From Paraburkholderia sp. C35 (GTDB lineage: Bacteria; Pseudomonadota; Gammaproteobacteria; Burkholderiales; Burkholderiaceae): DNA of 64,000 nucleotides. Made by a program: the position numbers and the translations under genes. This document shows positions 36,292-46,699 of this stretch, in pieces (position 1 is the stretch's first letter; every line of letters begins with the position of its first letter). The notes below the pieces were generated by a model, which was given only the letters and a program-made list of their open reading frames with translations, had not been told where the DNA came from and did not search any database. The stretch is from contig NZ_QBUY01000003.1 in NCBI RefSeq assembly GCF_003121405.1, forward strand, positions 186,001 to 250,000. The letters run 5' to 3'.

Positions 36292-38853
36292 ATGCCCGTA
36301 TTGCCTGACGACGCGCGCGCAACGCTCGCGGAGGAGCTTGCGAGGTTTTCGCGCCTGACGCCGCAGCAACATCGCTTCTGGCTAGCGACGTTCGCGGTGT
36401 TGTTCGCGCTTGTCGCGGCGCTGGCGGTGCTGTTCGGCGCGAATCTGCCGTGGGACGACATGGGCGACGCGCTGCGCGGACGGCCTGGCGCGATCGCGGA
36501 CGTGATGCTGCTGGCAGCGTGCGCAGCGATGCTCGCGGCAAGGCGCAGAAGCGTGGCCCGTTGCGTACGGCCAGATGCCGCAACGCATGCAAGCGAAGCC
36601 GTGATACGCGCGCTCGAAAGCGGGACGATCGATCACATCCTCGCTGCGGTGGCGCCAGTCGGGCTGTGCATCGTCAGGCTACGCGATTTTCACGTTCTGA
36701 TGTCGAATCCCCTCGCACGTGAGTTGCTGCAACCTGGCAATGCTTCGGCCAGCCTGCCCGCGCACGTGGCGATGGCGCTCGAAAGAGTCGTGCCGCGCTC
36801 CGGCAAGGCCGTGGAGTTGATCGTGAGCGTGCCGCTTCCCGACTCCGCGCACACCTGCCCGCAAGACGTCCATCACGTTCAGATTAGCTGCAGTGTGGCG
36901 CGCTACCATCGCGAGGACGTGCTGGTGTGCGCGCTGCTCGACGTCACGGCGCGTCACGCACTGACTGAGCAGATGAACGCGGCGCAGCGCGAAACACAGG
37001 CGCTGATGCATGCGCAGCAGCGCTTTTTCGCCACGACAAGTCACGAGATCCGCACGCCGCTGAACGCGCTGCTTGGCAATCTCGAACTGCTGTCGATGAC
37101 GCCCGGCCTCGATGCGCATCAGCAAAGGCTGCGTGCGATCAATGCGGCCGCCGACGGCTTGCGCCACGTGGTCAACGATGTCCTCGATTTCTCGAAGATC
37201 GGCGCCGGCAGAATGACCTTGTCGCTCGAGACGTTCGCGCCAATCGACGAGCTGGAGAGTCTCGCGCTTTCGTATGCGCCGCTCGCGTCGGGCAGGCCGC
37301 TGCGCTTCTATGCGCACCTGTCGCCGTCGCTGTATGCACCCGTGCGGGGCGATCGGGCGAGAATCGTTCAGGTGGTCAACAATCTGCTGTCGAATGCGTT
37401 CAAATTCACGTCGAGCGGCAAGATCACGTTCTCGGCGCGCGTCGAAACGGATTCGCGCGAACGCGCCGTGCTGATATGCAGCGTGATCGATTCGGGAATC
37501 GGTATCGATGCATCGCTGGTCGCGCGGATATTCGATCCGTTCGTGCAGGGCGAATCGAGTGTATCGAGCCGTCATGACGGCTCGGGCCTGGGTCTGTCGA
37601 TCTGCGCGCGGCTGTGCGAACTGATGGGCGGCAAGCTCAGCGTCGAAAGCGTGCCCGGACTGGGCAGTGCGTTCATCGCGTCGATGCCGCTCGAGCGGGT
37701 CGCCGGGACAGTGGGCGCGCATATGCCGCAAGTGCCTCGGGTTTGCGACGACGCGCTCGTGCTGTGCGAGGACACGGCATCGTCGACCGTGCTGGCCGAC
37801 ATGCTCGCCTACGCGGGCTGGACGGCGAGCAGCGCGACTTCGATGGCGGCGGCGCAAGCCATGTTGCACACGCGCTCCTTTGCGTTCGCACTGGTAACGG
37901 GCGACTACGATCTCGTTGCTATCGACGAATTGCGCGCGGTTCGCCGCTTGCCTGTCGTGTGGCTGACACACACGGGCGAGCATCGGCCGACGCCGCGCGC
38001 CGAAGGCGTGCTCGAAGTGACCGCGTTCAGTCACGACGCGATCCTGGCGTGCGTCGAACGGTTGACGGCCGGCGCGGATCTGGCGCAAGCGCTGCCCACT
38101 GAGGCGTCAGACGAACCGCCCACTGTCGATGCCTCGCTGCAAGGGCTGCGTGTCCTTGTCGCCGAAGACAATCCGCTGAACCACGCGCTGATCGCCGAGC
38201 AACTGACGCGTCTGGGCTGCGAGCCAATGCTGGCTCGCGATGGCCGCGAGGCGCTGCATTTACTGGAGCATGCGCCCGCCGATCTGGTGCTGACCGATAT
38301 CGACATGCCAGTGATGGACGGCTACGCGCTGCTCGACGCGCTGCGCGACGCTTATCCACGGCTTCCCGTGCTGGCGTTCAGCGCCGCCACGGATGCCGCA
38401 CAGGCCGACGCATGGCGTCGGCGAGGTTTTACTGCGTATCTGCCGAAGCCGTCGTCGCTGAAGCAGGTAGAGGCGGCGCTGTCGGGTCTGGCGTTGTCTT
38501 CCGGACCCACGAACGAGTCCGCAAGCAGAATGCCTCTCCTGCCTGCAGAAACGGCGCACATGCAGGCGATGCTGCGCGACTACCTGAAGGCGAATCTGCC
38601 GATGCTCGCGTCCATCGTCGAGCGTCAGGACGTCGCCGCATTGCGGTCGTGGGCGCACGGCGCGGCAGGCGGTTTTGCCGTGACGCAGGAGACGGCGTTC
38701 GCGGCGCGGTGCCGTGCGATCCAGTCTTTGTGCGACGGCCAGCCGGACTGGGCACCTGCTCACGCGACACAGGCAGCCGCGCTGCACGACGCCTTGCGCA
38801 GTGCGTTCGCACCCGAACACGACGCGCTTCGGGACACGCCCGACGTCGCATGA
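36292..38853 (+). CDS. Hybrid sensor histidine kinase with receiver and Hpt domains
   Basis: The start chosen is the ATG at 36292 (853 residues); an upstream in-frame ATG has no ribosome site. Two membrane helices come first (about 30-75), then a PAS-like region, HisKA with H251 in S-H-E-I-R-T-P-L-N, and an HATPase domain (about 340-470). A receiver-like segment without a clear phosphoacceptor follows (about 490-590). The true receiver has D669 in L-T-D-I-D-M-P-V-M-D-G-Y, and a C-terminal Hpt domain has H789 in W-A-H-G-A-A-G. This resembles BvgS/EvgS relays. No response regulator gene adjoins, so the output partner lies elsewhere. Confidence 0.9.
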   Translation: MPVLPDDARATLAEELARFSRLTPQQHRFWLATFAVLFALVAALAVLFGANLPWDDMGDALRGRPGAIADVMLLAACAAMLAARRRSVARCVRPDAATHASEAVIRALESGTIDHILAAVAPVGLCIVRLRDFHVLMSNPLARELLQPGNASASLPAHVAMALERVVPRSGKAVELIVSVPLPDSAHTCPQDVHHVQISCSVARYHREDVLVCALLDVTARHALTEQMNAAQRETQALMHAQQRFFATTSHEIRTPLNALLGNLELLSMTPGLDAHQQRLRAINAAADGLRHVVNDVLDFSKIGAGRMTLSLETFAPIDELESLALSYAPLASGRPLRFYAHLSPSLYAPVRGDRARIVQVVNNLLSNAFKFTSSGKITFSARVETDSRERAVLICSVIDSGIGIDASLVARIFDPFVQGESSVSSRHDGSGLGLSICARLCELMGGKLSVESVPGLGSAFIASMPLERVAGTVGAHMPQVPRVCDDALVLCEDTASSTVLADMLAYAGWTASSATSMAAAQAMLHTRSFAFALVTGDYDLVAIDELRAVRRLPVVWLTHTGEHRPTPRAEGVLEVTAFSHDAILACVERLTAGADLAQALPTEASDEPPTVDASLQGLRVLVAEDNPLNHALIAEQLTRLGCEPMLARDGREALHLLEHAPADLVLTDIDMPVMDGYALLDALRDAYPRLPVLAFSAATDAAQADAWRRRGFTAYLPKPSSLKQVEAALSGLALSSGPTNESASRMPLLPAETAHMQAMLRDYLKANLPMLASIVERQDVAALRSWAHGAAGGFAVTQETAFAARCRAIQSLCDGQPDWAPAHATQAAALHDALRSAFAPEHDALRDTPDVA

Positions 38854-39009
38854 AAACAACGCCGGACGGCGAATATTGGGCGTACGCTTTGCAGACGGGC
38901 CCGTGCTGCCGGACCCTCGCGCGATCGTCCGCATTCACGGGCGGCGCGGCATTTTGTTTTCGCTTTACTTCCGTTTCTGACGAGTCCAATAATGGATTCG
39001 TTTGCTTTT

Positions 39010-39025
39010 CGTAATATAGATTACG
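39010..39025. promoter_or_regulatory. Short palindrome in the porin leader
   Basis: CGTAAT and ATTACG flank ATAG about 110 bp upstream of the porin ATG. It is a possible operator in the porin control region; no promoter boxes could be fixed with confidence. Confidence 0.35.
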
Positions 39026-39132
39026 GAGCGCTCGCTCGAGAGGTTCGACGCGCTCCGCTTGTGCGTGTGGCTGTTGTTCCTATAAAAGGTCGCCTTTCGA
39101 AGCCGAACCGACTCAACTCAGGGAAAACAAGC

Positions 39133-40242
39133 ATGTCCGCGAACAAGATCAACAAGACGGCTGCAGCCGCCGTTGTGAGCGCCGCGCTTCTCTCGTTCGG
39201 CATGGATGCGCGTGCGCAGAGCAGTGTCACGATGTTCGGCGAACTCGACACGGGCCTCGCGTATCTCAGCAACGTGCGCGGCAATTCGCAATGGAAGGCG
39301 ACCTCGGGTCTCGTCGACGGTAGCTACTGGGGCTTGCAGGGCATCGAGGATCTGGGCGGCGGCTATCGCGCGATCTTCCGGCTGGAGCGTGGCTTTTCGG
39401 TGACGTCGGGTGAGATGTTCAACGATCACCCGTATTACGTCGGCCTCGGCAGTGACCAGGCGGGTACGCTGACCCTCGGTCATCAATACGATCTCGTGCA
39501 TGACTATCTCGCGCCGTTCACGCTGACGGGCGGCGCAGGCGGCACGGCATTCGCACACCCGTTCGACAACGACAACGCCAACAACACCTATCTCGCAGCG
39601 AACTCCGTCAAGTACGCGAGCCCGTCGTTCGGCGGTTTGACGTTCGGCGGCATGTACGCATTTTCGAATGCAGCCGGACAGTTCGCGGACAACCGCGCGT
39701 ACAGCTTCGGCATGAGCTACCAGGCGGGTGCGCTCAATGCAGGCGCGGCCTATCTGCATGCGAACGGGCGCGGCGGTACCACGACGGGCGCGTATGAGCC
39801 AGTCGTGCTGCCCACCTCCAACGACGTCTTCGACGCCGCCGTGCAGACGCAGAACACCTACGGTCTCGGCATCAGTTACGCGATCGGCGACTTCACGATG
39901 GCGGCAGCGTGGTCGCGTTCCACCTTTACGGGCGTCACCGTGATCGACACGGGCGGCGTGGCGCCGTCGGTGGGCTTTTCCAACTACGAACTCAACGGTG
40001 TCTACCAGCTGACGTCGACCGTCGCGCTGTCGGGTTCGTACACGTACACGCAGAGTTCGAGCGCGCACTGGCACAACGGCGGCGTACAGGCCGACTATCA
40101 GTTCTCGAAACGCACCGACACGTATCTGGAAGCGATCTATCAGCGTTCGTCGTCGGGTGCGCCGGCCGTGATCAATTCCGCCGATCCTTCGTCGGGACAC
40201 AACCAGGTGCTGATCGGCGCGGGGCTGCGGCACCGCTTCTGA
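39133..40242 (+). CDS. Gram-negative general porin
   Basis: The start chosen is the ATG at 39133, which gives 369 residues with a signal peptide (A-A-A-A-V-V-S-A-A-L-L-S-F-G, cut after A-R-A). The mature protein begins Q-S-S-V-T-M-F-G-E-L-D-T-G-L and ends in R-H-R-F, the C-terminal Phe needed for outer-membrane insertion. Trimeric 16-strand porins of this family pass small solutes. An upstream start would add about 47 residues ahead of the signal and is unlikely. Its stop lies 13 bp from the stop of the convergent GGDEF/EAL gene. Confidence 0.92.
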   Translation: MSANKINKTAAAAVVSAALLSFGMDARAQSSVTMFGELDTGLAYLSNVRGNSQWKATSGLVDGSYWGLQGIEDLGGGYRAIFRLERGFSVTSGEMFNDHPYYVGLGSDQAGTLTLGHQYDLVHDYLAPFTLTGGAGGTAFAHPFDNDNANNTYLAANSVKYASPSFGGLTFGGMYAFSNAAGQFADNRAYSFGMSYQAGALNAGAAYLHANGRGGTTTGAYEPVVLPTSNDVFDAAVQTQNTYGLGISYAIGDFTMAAAWSRSTFTGVTVIDTGGVAPSVGFSNYELNGVYQLTSTVALSGSYTYTQSSSAHWHNGGVQADYQFSKRTDTYLEAIYQRSSSGAPAVINSADPSSGHNQVLIGAGLRHRF

Positions 40243-40255
40243 CAGCCTCGCTCGC

Positions 40256-42598
40256 TTATGCCGGTGTGATCAGTCCTTCGGGCGCCTGTGGCCGGCTGAG
40301 CAGATAACCCTGCACATAATCGCAGTTGACCTGGCGCAGAATCTCGAGCTGCGCCGCCTGCTCGACGCCTTCGGCGATCACCTTGATACCCAGCTTGCGC
40401 GCAAGGCCGATCACGCCTTCGACGATGGTTTGCGTGGTCGGATCGTGATCGATCTTCGACGTGAAATGCCGGTCGATTTTCAGTGTGTGCGGCTCGAAGT
40501 CGGCGAGATACATGAGGCTCGAATAGCCGGTCCCGAAGTCGTCGATGGCGATGCGCACGCCTAGCCGCTTCAATTCGACAATCGACTTCTGCGCCTGCTT
40601 CGGGTTCTTCATCAGCGCAGTTTCCGTCAACTCGATTTCGAGTTTGCCAGGCGGAATGTTGTACTGCTTGAGCGCGCGATCCACGTCGCGCACGATCTGC
40701 TCGCTGCCCAGTTGCCGCGCCGACACGTTCACGGACACACCCAGATTCGTTGCGCCAGCAAGGCGCCACGCGGCCAGCTGGCGCAGCGCGTTGTCGAGCA
40801 CCCACACGCCAACGTCTTCGACAAAACCGGTTTCTTCGAGCAGCGGAATGAAATCGCACGGCGGCACCAGGCCGCGTACGGGATGCTGCCAGCGGATCAA
40901 CGCTTCCGCGCTATGCACGGCGAGCGTATGCGGCTCGTGAATGGTCTGGAAGTGCAGGAAAAACTGGTTCGTCGCCAGCGCTTCGGGCACATCGCGCTCC
41001 AGTTCGAAATCACCGATGGTGCGTGCCGCTTCCTTGCCGGCGAACTGGTAGCCATTGCGGCCGGTTTTCTTGGCCGCGTACATCGCGACATCGGCGCTCG
41101 ACAGCAGCGCGTCGTGGCCGCTGCCATGCTCGGGAAAGATCGAGATGCCGATCGACGCCGTGATGAATGCGCCCGCGTTGTCCTGCAGCCGGTTCTCCGC
41201 CAGCCCGCCGAGCAGCGCCTTGGCCTGCGCTTCAAGCCCGGCCGTATCGATGACGCTGCCGATCAGCACCGCGAACTCGTCGCCGCCCAGGCGTGCGACA
41301 TACGCATCGTCGGGCAGCGCGCGGCGAATCACGCTGCCGACATTGCGCAGCAGATGATCGGCGGCGAGATGGCCGAGCGTGTCGTTGAGCACCTTGAAGC
41401 GGTCGAGATCGACGAACATCAGCCCGAACGGCTCGCCCGCTGCACAGCGGTTTTCGATTTCGCGCAGCAGCGCGGCGCGATTCGCGAGACCCGTGAGCGA
41501 ATCGGTGTACGCAAGCCGGTCCAGTTCGGCGATGCGCTCCTGCTCGGCCGTCACGTCCTCCGTAATGCCGACGATACGCAGCACGTTGCCTTTCTCGTCG
41601 ATCACGGGATAACCCGTGCTGCGCAACCAGTGCACCGTACCGTCGGCTTTTCTGATCCGGTACTGCGCGCGGCCTTCAGTCGATTCGGCCATGATGCGCG
41701 CCATTTCCGCCTGCAACCCCGCGCGGTCTTCCTGCACGACCAGTTCACGCCAGCTGTTCGGGTTGCGCATGAACTCTTCCGGCTCGAGGCCGAACACGTT
41801 CGACGAACCCGCCGTGATGTAGTGGAAATACTCGAAGTTCGCGCTGTACGAGAAAAACACGAGCTTGACGTGTGCTTCCATCTCCGACATCAGTTCGCTT
41901 TTCGCGCGCAGTTGCTGGAGCAGTTGCGTCTGTTTCGTGATGTCGAGCGACGCGCAGACCACGGCGACCACCTTGCCGGTGTGGTCCTTCACGGGGATGA
42001 GTTGCGAGTCCCACCATTTCGGCTGCCCTGTCGTCGTCGCGCAGCTGCCGCGAAACGATGCGGGCGTGCCGCTCAATGCGCTTTTGAAGGCGGCAGTGGC
42101 GGCATCGTGATCGTCGCCTTGCCAGAAGCCGAGCCAGTCGGCGCCGGCCAGCTGCATCGGTGAGGTGGCTTCCATCAGTGTTGCGCCGTAATCGTTGATG
42201 CGCAGCATGTGGCCTTGCAGATCGAGCAGCTTGACGCAGTCACGGCTTGCATCGAGGAACGAGCTGGCGAGCGCCATCGCTGCGCTCTGACGCGCCTTTT
42301 GCGCGGCAAAGCGCTGGCGCACCGCGATCATCGCAATCGCGCCCGCTGTCGCGCCGAGCGCGACCTGCACGCTGAACGGCGCACTCGCAGGTCCGCGCAA
42401 GGCCATTTGCAGCGCGATGCTCGCCGTGCCTACGCCGATTCCCGTTGCAACGCTGACCGCGAAGCCAATGGTTCCGATCGGGCGGCGGCTTGACCATGCA
42501 TCGAGCAGCAGCGCAAGAAAATGCTGATCCTGATGCGAACGGTCGGCGCTCTGCCGGCTCAGCGCGCGGCGCCGTTTCAGTGGCAGGCTCGTCGTCAT
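40256..42598 (-). CDS. PAS-PAS-GGDEF-EAL membrane protein (cyclic-di-GMP turnover)
   Basis: From the ATG at 42598 the product has 780 residues. Two membrane helices lie near residues 45-95, followed by two PAS domains, a GGDEF domain with an intact G-G-D-E-F and an EAL domain with intact E-A-L-I-R-W. Both catalytic motifs are complete, so it could both make and break cyclic di-GMP; in practice one activity usually dominates. D-D-F-G-T-G-Y-S-S is present in the EAL domain as in active phosphodiesterases. Not linked to a cognate regulator. Confidence 0.92.
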   Translation of the reverse strand: MTTSLPLKRRRALSRQSADRSHQDQHFLALLLDAWSSRRPIGTIGFAVSVATGIGVGTASIALQMALRGPASAPFSVQVALGATAGAIAMIAVRQRFAAQKARQSAAMALASSFLDASRDCVKLLDLQGHMLRINDYGATLMEATSPMQLAGADWLGFWQGDDHDAATAAFKSALSGTPASFRGSCATTTGQPKWWDSQLIPVKDHTGKVVAVVCASLDITKQTQLLQQLRAKSELMSEMEAHVKLVFFSYSANFEYFHYITAGSSNVFGLEPEEFMRNPNSWRELVVQEDRAGLQAEMARIMAESTEGRAQYRIRKADGTVHWLRSTGYPVIDEKGNVLRIVGITEDVTAEQERIAELDRLAYTDSLTGLANRAALLREIENRCAAGEPFGLMFVDLDRFKVLNDTLGHLAADHLLRNVGSVIRRALPDDAYVARLGGDEFAVLIGSVIDTAGLEAQAKALLGGLAENRLQDNAGAFITASIGISIFPEHGSGHDALLSSADVAMYAAKKTGRNGYQFAGKEAARTIGDFELERDVPEALATNQFFLHFQTIHEPHTLAVHSAEALIRWQHPVRGLVPPCDFIPLLEETGFVEDVGVWVLDNALRQLAAWRLAGATNLGVSVNVSARQLGSEQIVRDVDRALKQYNIPPGKLEIELTETALMKNPKQAQKSIVELKRLGVRIAIDDFGTGYSSLMYLADFEPHTLKIDRHFTSKIDHDPTTQTIVEGVIGLARKLGIKVIAEGVEQAAQLEILRQVNCDYVQGYLLSRPQAPEGLITPA

Positions 42599-43212
42599 GC
42601 CGTGACTCGCCTGAGCGCGCACAGCACGCGCGAAGCGGGCGCCACCGTGGCGTGGTGGGCGTGAACGCAGTCGCGCGCTGTGCGTCGTGCGTCGATCGGG
42701 TGGGGAAATGTAATGCCTTTCATGGTGGCCAGCCGCTTCGGCGGTAATTGTTGCTGCGCATGCGGACGGCGCGGCTTTTCTACGTTTACGGCGCGCCGGG
42801 GGTTTTGTTTAGCCTGAGCGATTGTGCCTGTTTTCAAAGGGTCGAACCATCGTGTCGTTGTTCATGCAACGACGTACATGCCGGATGATTCGCTTAGATG
42901 CGTCGCGCATCGTTTTAACAAAGAAACGATGCACGGTCGAAAAGATTGGCTTACCTAAGCTTTCTCCCGATGCCGATTGGCTTTTAAACGACCGCTGGTT
43001 TAGTCAATCGACGCGGTCCACTGCGCCGACGATAAATGCTGACGATCCCTCCACAGCTTGCTAAATTGCATGATCAGGCACTGCAAATAAAGCCGCACAG
43101 GCACGATGGTTGCACCTCACGCGGCGCAACCAGCGATGGCGCTGTACGGGCCAGTAGCACCCTCGTGCAAGGGACGCTGAAGCGCTGACACTGGTCAATC
43201 CAAGGAGACTCC
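42599..43212. other. Intergenic stretch, no gene seen
   Basis: These 614 bp separate divergent genes. The part from about 42820 to 43050 is less GC-rich than the surroundings. No coding frame has a family signature, and I see no strong palindrome. It must hold the promoters for the GGDEF/EAL protein and the CoA-transferase; AAGGAGAC at 43202-43209 is the ribosome site of the latter. Confidence 0.5.
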
Positions 43213-45234
43213 ATGCGCGCCGTATTCCAGTACCCGTTTCCCGTCACCGATCGCTCGGTCGCGCGCAACAAGGTGGTCAGCGCGCGCGCCGCCGTCGATC
43301 TGATCCGGCCCGGCGACACGCTCGCGACGGGCGGTTTCGTCGGCGTCGGCTTTGCGGAAGAAGTGGCGATTGCACTCGAGGAACGCTTCTTCGAGGCGAA
43401 CGCGGCCACTTCTGGCGGGCCGGGCGCGCTGGGGACGCCCGATGCATCGAGCGCGCATCTCGACCTGACGCTCGTCTACGCGGCAGGTCAGGGCGACGGC
43501 AAGTCGAAAGGGCTAAATCATCTCGCACATGAAGGGCTGGTGCGGCGTGTGATCGGCGGGCATTGGGGGTTGGTGCCGAGGCTGCAGCAACTCGCAATCG
43601 ATGGCCGCATCGAGGCGTACAACCTGCCGCAAGGCGTGATCTCGCATCTGTTCCGCGACATCGCCGCAGGCAAGCCCGGTCATCTGTCGAGCATTGGCCT
43701 TGGTACGTTCGTCGATCCGCGCCACGGCGGCGGCAAGCTGAACAACCGCACCGCGGAAGATCTCGTCAGACTGATGGAGATCGACGGCAGCGAGTATCTG
43801 TACTACAAGACCTTTCCCATCGATGTCGCGATCATTCGCGGCACCACGGCCGATGCGAACGGCAACGTCACGATGGAACGCGAAGCGCTCACGCTCGAAG
43901 CACTCGCTATCGCGATGGCGGCGCGTAATTCGGGCGGCGTGGTGATCGTGCAGGTGGAGCGGCTCGCCGATACGAATACGCTCAATCCGCGCGACGTGAA
44001 GATCCCGGGCATCATGGTCGATTGCGTGGTGGTCGCGCGGCCCGAGCATCATTGGCAGCCTTTCGCCGAACCGTATTCAGCGGCGTTCGCGAGCGAATTG
44101 CGCGTGCCCGCCAGTTCCGTCGCGGCGATGGAACTGACCGAGCGCAAAGTGATTGCGCGGCGCGCGGCGATGGAACTGATGGCGAATAGCGTCGTGAATC
44201 TTGGCATCGGCATGCCGGAAGGCATTGCGAGCGTCGCGAATGAAGAAGGCGTGATCGATCTCTTCACGATGACGACGGAGCCTGGCGTGATCGGCGGCAT
44301 TCCGGCGGGCGGGCTGAACTTCGGCGCCGCGACCAATACGCAGGCCATCATCGATCAGCCGTATCAGTTCGACTTCTACGACGGCGGCGGTCTCGACCTC
44401 GCGTTTCTCGGACTCGCGCAGGCGGACCGTCAGGGCAATCTCAACGTCAGCAAGTTTGGGCCGAAGCTGGCGGGCGCGGGCGGTTTCATCAACATCAGCC
44501 AGAGCGCGAAGCGTGTCGTGTTTGTCGGCACGTTCAACGCGGGCAATCTGGACGTCGCCGTAGAAGATGGGCGCCTGAAAATCCGGCGCGAAGGCGCGAA
44601 CCAGAAATTCGTCGATGAAGTGGAGCACCGCACGTTCAGCGGCGAGTATGCGGCGAAGCGCGGGCAGCATGTGCTGTACATCACGGAGCGCTGTGTGTTC
44701 ACGCTCACGCCGCGCGGACTGGAACTGACGGAAGTGGCGCCGGGCGTCGACGTGCAGAACGATATCGTCGCGCGTATGGGCTTCACGCCGATTATCGAGC
44801 GGCCGCCGCGCATCATGGACGAGCGCATTTTTCGCGCCGCGCCGATGGGATTGCGCACATTACTGCTGTGCTTGCCGCTCGAAGAGCGCTTCAATTACGA
44901 CGCCGAGAAGAACATGTTCTTCGTCAACTTCGAAGGCTTGCAGGTGACGACGCAGGAACAGATCGACATGATCTGGCAGCAAGTCGAATCGCGCTTGAAG
45001 GGCGTGCGTTTCAAGCCGCAGGCCATCGTCAATTACGATAATTTCACCATCAATCCAGAGTTGATCGAGCGCTATTCGGCGACCATTACGAAACTCGTCA
45101 ATCAGTTCTATGCCAGCGTGACGCGCTATACGACCAGCAGCTTCTTGCGCATGAAGCTCGGCAGCGCACTGGAAGAACGCGATGTCGCGCCTTACATCAA
45201 CGAGCGGCCGGGCGACGCATCGATACATCATTGA
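43213..45234 (+). CDS. Acyl-CoA:acetate/3-ketoacid CoA-transferase with C-terminal extension
   Basis: The 673-residue protein has the alpha part (G-G-F-V-G-V-G near residue 41) and beta part (G-I-G-M-P-E-G) of a family I CoA-transferase in one chain, like YdiF or propionate CoA-transferase. The catalytic Glu is E356 in T-T-E-P-G-V-I-G-G. YdiF-type proteins run to about 530 residues; here roughly 130 extra residues follow (from about [10 protein letters not shown] to the end). The reaction transfers CoA between short acyl-CoAs and acetate or a keto acid. AAGGAGAC precedes ATG. Single gene. Confidence 0.87.
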   Translation: MRAVFQYPFPVTDRSVARNKVVSARAAVDLIRPGDTLATGGFVGVGFAEEVAIALEERFFEANAATSGGPGALGTPDASSAHLDLTLVYAAGQGDGKSKGLNHLAHEGLVRRVIGGHWGLVPRLQQLAIDGRIEAYNLPQGVISHLFRDIAAGKPGHLSSIGLGTFVDPRHGGGKLNNRTAEDLVRLMEIDGSEYLYYKTFPIDVAIIRGTTADANGNVTMEREALTLEALAIAMAARNSGGVVIVQVERLADTNTLNPRDVKIPGIMVDCVVVARPEHHWQPFAEPYSAAFASELRVPASSVAAMELTERKVIARRAAMELMANSVVNLGIGMPEGIASVANEEGVIDLFTMTTEPGVIGGIPAGGLNFGAATNTQAIIDQPYQFDFYDGGGLDLAFLGLAQADRQGNLNVSKFGPKLAGAGGFINISQSAKRVVFVGTFNAGNLDVAVEDGRLKIRREGANQKFVDEVEHRTFSGEYAAKRGQHVLYITERCVFTLTPRGLELTEVAPGVDVQNDIVARMGFTPIIERPPRIMDERIFRAAPMGLRTLLLCLPLEERFNYDAEKNMFFVNFEGLQVTTQEQIDMIWQQVESRLKGVRFKPQAIVNYDNFTINPELIERYSATITKLVNQFYASVTRYTTSSFLRMKLGSALEERDVAPYINERPGDASIHH

Positions 45235-45325
45235 ATGCAGGTATGTCCCTGACATGAACCGCTCACATCAGGCGTGCGAAAATAGCGCTTTCTGCGAGTC
45301 AGTTTACGGTTTCAAGAAGTCCATC

Positions 45326-45580
45326 ATGAGCGGTTTCATTCCAAGTGTGCCCGGCAAGAGCGAAAGCGATTTCGAAGTGAGCGCGGGCTCGAAGCTCGCC
45401 GGCTACCGGCGCTTTTTCGGCGTGTTGCGCGTAGTGCGCAAAACGGACGGACGCCTGCTGTTTCCATTCGACGGCGCGCCCGATCTCGGCCCTTATCCGA
45501 CCAAAGACGAGGCGCTCGCTGCCGCACAGGTGTACGGCGAGCACATCGTCGAACACGATCTCGCGCGGCCTGAACTGTAA
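45326..45580 (+). CDS. Small conserved Burkholderia protein, probably DUF6723
   Basis: From the ATG at 45326 the 84-residue product has a compact pattern, L-A-G-Y-R-R-F-F-G-V-L-R-V-V-R-K-T-D-G-R and then P-Y-P-T-K-D-E-A-L-A-A-A-Q. This matches small proteins I recall as DUF6723 in Burkholderia; the label is from memory. It is soluble, with no signal. A longer frame upstream adds residues without family content. Confidence 0.65.
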   Translation: MSGFIPSVPGKSESDFEVSAGSKLAGYRRFFGVLRVVRKTDGRLLFPFDGAPDLGPYPTKDEALAAAQVYGEHIVEHDLARPEL

Positions 45581-45683
45581 GCGCTTCACGGCGCGCGATT
45601 TTTCTGTTTTGGCCCCGTGCAATGCGCTTGAAGCACGCTGCTGGCACGACTATCGTTGGAGTGGACCCCTGCGGGAGGCGATC

Positions 45684-45923
45684 ATGCGTGCCGATGCCGT
45701 CGATGTGCATTTTGATCATGCACACCTGTTTCTCGATCTGTCCGACGGCCGCGCCGTCGAATTTCCACTCAACTGGTTTCCTGCGCTCGCCGCGGCGACC
45801 GATTCCGAGCGCGAGCACTTCGCCATCTCGATCGACAAGCAGCAGCTGATCTGGCCGGAGCTCGATGAGGACATGGACGTGACCGCGTTGCTGATGTCGC
45901 TGCCGGAGTCGATGCGACACTAA
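45684..45923 (+). CDS. DUF2442-family small protein
   Basis: The 79-residue product has the DUF2442 pattern: a strand pair ending L-S-D-G-R-A-V-E-F-P-L-N-W-F-P, then I-D-K-Q-Q-L-I-W-P-E-L-D-E-D-M-D-V. GGGAGGCGATC stands before the ATG at 45684. Members are small proteins of unknown function, some encoded next to DUF4160 proteins; no such partner is seen here. Confidence 0.75.
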   Translation: MRADAVDVHFDHAHLFLDLSDGRAVEFPLNWFPALAAATDSEREHFAISIDKQQLIWPELDEDMDVTALLMSLPESMRH

Positions 45924-46105
45924 CGTCAGCAGCATTTTCAGGGTTGCGTGAGGGCGGCGCTGCGTGCAGCGTCGCTTTGATTTTGTTCGTCCGCCGATTG
46001 AACAATCGCGGACGGCGCTCGCGCATGGGTTAAAATAATAGTCTGGTGCCAAACGGAGTTTATGTGCGATCTGTCGTTATTTATCTCACGCCTTCCCTGG
46101 ACACC

Positions 46106-46246
46106 ATGACGGAATCTGTATCGGCATCTTCAGGCGCGCGCGAGGTTGGCGTCGACCTGAATCGCAACACGATGGTCGAACATGATCGGGGAGACATCGC
46201 AGTCGTTTCGACGTCACATGATGGTCCGTCGGTTCAGGCTCTCTAA
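46106..46246 (+). CDS. Possible small hypothetical protein (46 aa)
   Basis: A short frame with ATG at 46106 codes 46 residues (T-E-S-V-S-A-S-S-G-A-R-E at the start). It stops 16 bp before a terminator-like hairpin. It has no strong ribosome site and no recognised family. The terminator is the main support, so I keep confidence low. Confidence 0.3.
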   Translation: MTESVSASSGAREVGVDLNRNTMVEHDRGDIAVVSTSHDGPSVQAL

Positions 46247-46261
46247 GAAGAACAAATAAAG

Positions 46262-46299
46262 CGGCGCGCTTGCCTTTGGGCAGCGCGCCGTTGTTGTTT
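46262..46299 (+). terminator. Terminator-like hairpin
   Basis: CGGCGCGC pairs with GCGCGCCG, and TGCC with GGCA inside, around a short TTTG loop with one bulged T. TTGTTGTTT follows. It would end transcription from the small genes to the left. The 400 bp to its right (to 46699) hold no gene that I can support and are AT-rich around 46380-46460. Confidence 0.7.
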
Positions 46300-46699
46300 C
46301 TACTCGCCATTCTCTTTGCTCTCCGTACTTGCCCTGCTCACAAAACGGCTTTAAAGCTGCATGACGCGACACGGCTATCCACCTCAAAGATTAATTTAAT
46401 CTTTCTGTTATTTGCATTTTGCTTTCGAATTGAATAATTAAATCAATTCGATTTGCATAAAGGCGAGCCATATTTCCCTTTATTTCGTTTTGTCCCTATA
46501 GATCGGGGTCTCCGTACCGTTAACGGAGTTTGATCTCCGTCATGTTTTTGCAAATGCCGCATATAGGCAGGTGACATGAATGGAGATCAGGCAGTCGCGA
46601 TGCCTTTAAAGATCGAAAGAAGCACGACAACACATCGCTTGCGAATCCGTGAGCGAACGGGGATTGGCTTCAATCGAAAAAAAATAACCGAGGACATGA

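Noticed and set aside
40712..42163. 483-codon plus-strand frame opposite the GGDEF/EAL gene
   Set aside because: Composition is that of an antisense shadow, and the minus-strand product has intact GGDEF and EAL motifs.
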